Source: Chelativorans multitrophicus (GTDB lineage Bacteria > Pseudomonadota > Alphaproteobacteria > Rhizobiales > Rhizobiaceae). From it: a stretch of 64,000 bases of DNA. The DNA lies in assembly GCF_011317445.1 (NCBI RefSeq), contig NZ_JAAAPL010000001.1, forward strand, positions 930,001 through 994,000. Direction: 5' to 3'. The translations under genes were made by a program, and so were the position numbers. Below, one piece after another: positions 63,801-64,000 of this stretch (positions within the stretch are counted from its first letter, which is position 1; each line of letters opens with the position of its first letter). A model generated the notes under the pieces. The model saw only the letters and a list, made by a program, of their open reading frames with translations, was not told the origin of the DNA and did not search any database.

Positions 63801-64000
63801 CAGAGACATCGACCGCATCGTTGCCGCCGGCAAGATCGCCGGTTGCGGTAAGCGTGCCGCCGGTATTGACCTCGATGATGTTGGACGAACCGTCGCCGGT
63901 GATCACGGCCGGCAGGCCGTTGCCCTGTATCGAACCATTGACGACAAGGGTAGTCGCCTCGTCGTCGTCGAAGACGATCGTGTCGGCCGTCAGACTCCCG
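57889..64000 (-). CDS. Giant autotransporter with PATR repeats, N-terminus outside the window
   Basis: At least 2036 residues, open to the window edge. The visible passenger is made of glycine/asparagine/threonine-rich beta-helix repeats such as LVLSGTNTYTSGTAINGG (autotransporter-associated beta strand repeats), and the same block with WDG, WRA and DDNWTD occurs three times (near 62.9, 61.2 and 60.1 kb). The last 290 or so residues, beginning near 58.75 kb with PIWARIEAAHASVDPE, are the translocating beta-barrel, ending in ELGFNVKW. It should be a type V surface protein, perhaps an adhesin. The signal peptide lies beyond 64000. Confidence 0.93.
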   Translation of the reverse strand, partial: GSLTADTIVFDDDEATTLVVNGSIQGNGLPAVITGDGSSNIIEVNTGGTLTATGDLAGGNDAVDVSGTLNTGAGVLALGGGNDTLTLNDGATIAGGVTGGAGSDTLQANNAATLTLQGSSFAGFERLNKTLGGLLLLTGNHSYSAGTTISAGTLQVGNGATAGALATPTVTNNGSLVFNLDSEYTFDGVISGTGNLLKAGTGITTLTGDNSYAGNTGVNAGTLIINGDQSGATGPTTVGFAGTLGGTGTIGGSVTVLGALSPGNAGSAPGTLAINGNLSLNSSAALNYNFGQAGVVGGALNDLITVGGNLTLDGTINITQSSGGTFGPGVYRIFNYGGTLTNNGLNVASPDYFVQTAVANQVNLVNSTGLALSFWDGDAGPHSNSAVNGGDGTWRAGSDDNWTDSTGIFAAPFANASFAIFQGTAGTVDVDNTGGQVEALGMQFASGGYLIEGDGIELIDDSSQMGLQSVIRVGDGTADGEGYVATIASNLSGATQLVKTDLGTLVLSGTNTYTSGTAINGGVIEIASNANLGAAGGALSFDSGTLRNTAAVVSSRAVTLNTGGGTFEALDTLTLNGAVGGTGALTKTGAGTLVLAGANTYQGGTFVNGGRVEVSANANLGNAAGGLTFNGGTLHTIASFSAARNVTLNAAGGTFEALTATTLTLTNTISGTGALTKDGAGGLTLTGTNTYAGGTTISAGTLQLGDGGESGSITGNVANDGTLAFNRSNSYAFSGLISGSGAVEQIGSGITILTAGNSYTGTTAVRAGTLIINGDQTAATGTTTVEVGGSLGGIGTIGGDVAILDGGALNPGDLGVAPGTLTINGNLDLAAGATLNYNFGQAGVVGGPYNDLTIIEGDLTLDGTINVAETPGGNFGPGIYRVISYGGTLTDLGLSESSPVHVVQTSIEGQVNLVEISSMTLNFWDGDSGPKDDDLVAGGNGTWRAAGDDNWTDETGNINAAFSNGSFAIFGGTAGTVDVDSGSGQVAVTGMQFASGGYLIQGDAVTLDGAQAIIRVGDGTAPGAGYVATITSVLQGDAQLVKRDLGTLVLTGTNTYTGGTVIREGTLQFTSDANLGDAAGGITLDGGTLQNTLAETTARSITLNAAGGTLLTDADLTLSGIVGGSGGLTKAGSANLTLTGSNTYAGPTIVSSGGLYVEGDQSAATGLVSVGGGATIGGGGTIGGSVTVADGATLSPGAADGTPGTLAIAGDLTLSGGSILNYSLGEANVAGGALNDLVTVGGNLTLDGTLNVTETAGGSFGPGIYRLFNYAGTLTNNGLTLGVMPLAGTYVLTAIANQVNLVNTNGLTLNYWDGAGGPKFDRAIQGGDGVWQNSLGNDNWADGSGAVNAAFTDGSFAIFSGTAGIVTVDDSLGQVVVSGIQFAVDGYEIQGDRIGLDGPVVTIRVGDGTDAGSGMVATISAGLSGSSQLVKTDLGTLVLSGTNTHSGGTAVNGGTLQVSVDANLGDASGAISFAGGTLQTTARFESGRSLNIAGTGTLLVDAGTILTSTGAVSGAGVFTKSGAGTLTLNGDSSAFTGTTSVAGGTLAVNGSLCGVINVRDGGRLQGTGTVCDTNNFAGGTVAPGNSIGTLTVAGDYAGDGGTLEIEAVLGDDASPTDRLVVTGDTSGTSEVRVINLDGAGAQTVEGIRIIDVGGASNGTFSLDGDYVFEGQQAVVGGAYAYRLYKGGVSTPNDGDWYLRSASLHPDDPDPQPLYAPGVPLYEAYPGVLQSFNELGTYQQRVGNRSWSGADAQTGSAGGSPIWARIEAAHASVDPERSTTGTDYDVTTWRLQAGMESMLHESGAGVLMGGVTAHYGTISSNISSRFGAGSINATGYGVGGTLTWLGNEGFYVDAQAQGTWYDADLASATLGRTLIDGNDAFGYALSIETGQVIELNDGWSLTPQAQLAHSSVDFEDFIDPYGAAVSLEDGDRLVGRLGLSVDYENELTRAGGQVGKAHIYGIANVYYDFSDGSQVDVSGVRVVSDNHPLSGGLGLGGSLSLDNGRFTIFGEASVRSTFKDAGDNYGLGAELGFNVKW

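Overview
The window is GC-rich, densely coded DNA from an alphaproteobacterium. The best guess is the Hyphomicrobiales (Rhizobiales), perhaps Phyllobacteriaceae-like. The reasons are a Caulobacter/rhizobium-style Tad (Cpa) pilus locus, an HWE-type histidine kinase, soxBDAG sarcosine oxidase genes, IalB-family proteins and the paired TIGR02587/TIGR02588 families. I cannot name a genus from sequence alone. I found no rRNA, tRNA, CRISPR array or insertion sequence.

Layout. (1) 1-9.6 kb: the tail of an Xre/MbcA-type antitoxin with its RES toxin, the TIGR02587/02588 membrane pair, two cell-wall lipoproteins (GH25 lysozyme and D,D-carboxypeptidase), an alpha/beta hydrolase, a GMC oxidoreductase, an ArsR-SRPBCC pair and two DUF1801 proteins. 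(2) 9.6-15.9 kb: katG, then a minus-strand operon of methyltransferase, homocysteine S-methyltransferase and GNAT, faced by a GlxA-type AraC regulator. (3) 15.9-20.6 kb: an HWE kinase with a single-domain response regulator, and a PAS-GGDEF-EAL protein. (4) 20.8-26.4 kb: a type I secretion operon (ABC, HlyD-type adaptor, serralysin-like RTX protease, small ORF). (5) 26.6-38.4 kb: a Tad pilus locus containing an in-frame CpaE-TadE fusion, a Flp pilin of 57 aa, and tadG and a secretin-N-domain gene on the opposite strand. (6) 38.4-48.4 kb: a Wsp-like chemosensory operon (cheR-TPR, cheW, mcp, cheA-REC, cheB) preceded by a LuxR-type response regulator and a CHASE4-GGDEF-EAL protein. (7) 49-55.3 kb: soxBDAG with a divergent AraC-type regulator. 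(8) 55.4-64 kb: an acyl-CoA dehydrogenase, two IalB-like genes and a giant autotransporter that runs off the right edge.

How it fits together. Regions 3-6 look like one surface-interaction island. A 20-base partial dyad, roughly TAGGCCAT-N8-ATGG, recurs in six intergenic regions: upstream of the PAS-GGDEF-EAL gene, the type I secretion operon, the divergent tadG/cpaA genes, the flp pilin, the chemosensory operon and the CHASE4-GGDEF-EAL gene. I infer a common regulator. The best candidate encoded here is the LuxR-type response regulator, which sits where a Wsp system would have its WspR diguanylate cyclase. If that is right, a Wsp-like array would control Tad pili, a secreted protease and cyclic-di-GMP enzymes by transcription. 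The sequence shows the repeats and the gene order directly; the regulatory circuit is inference.
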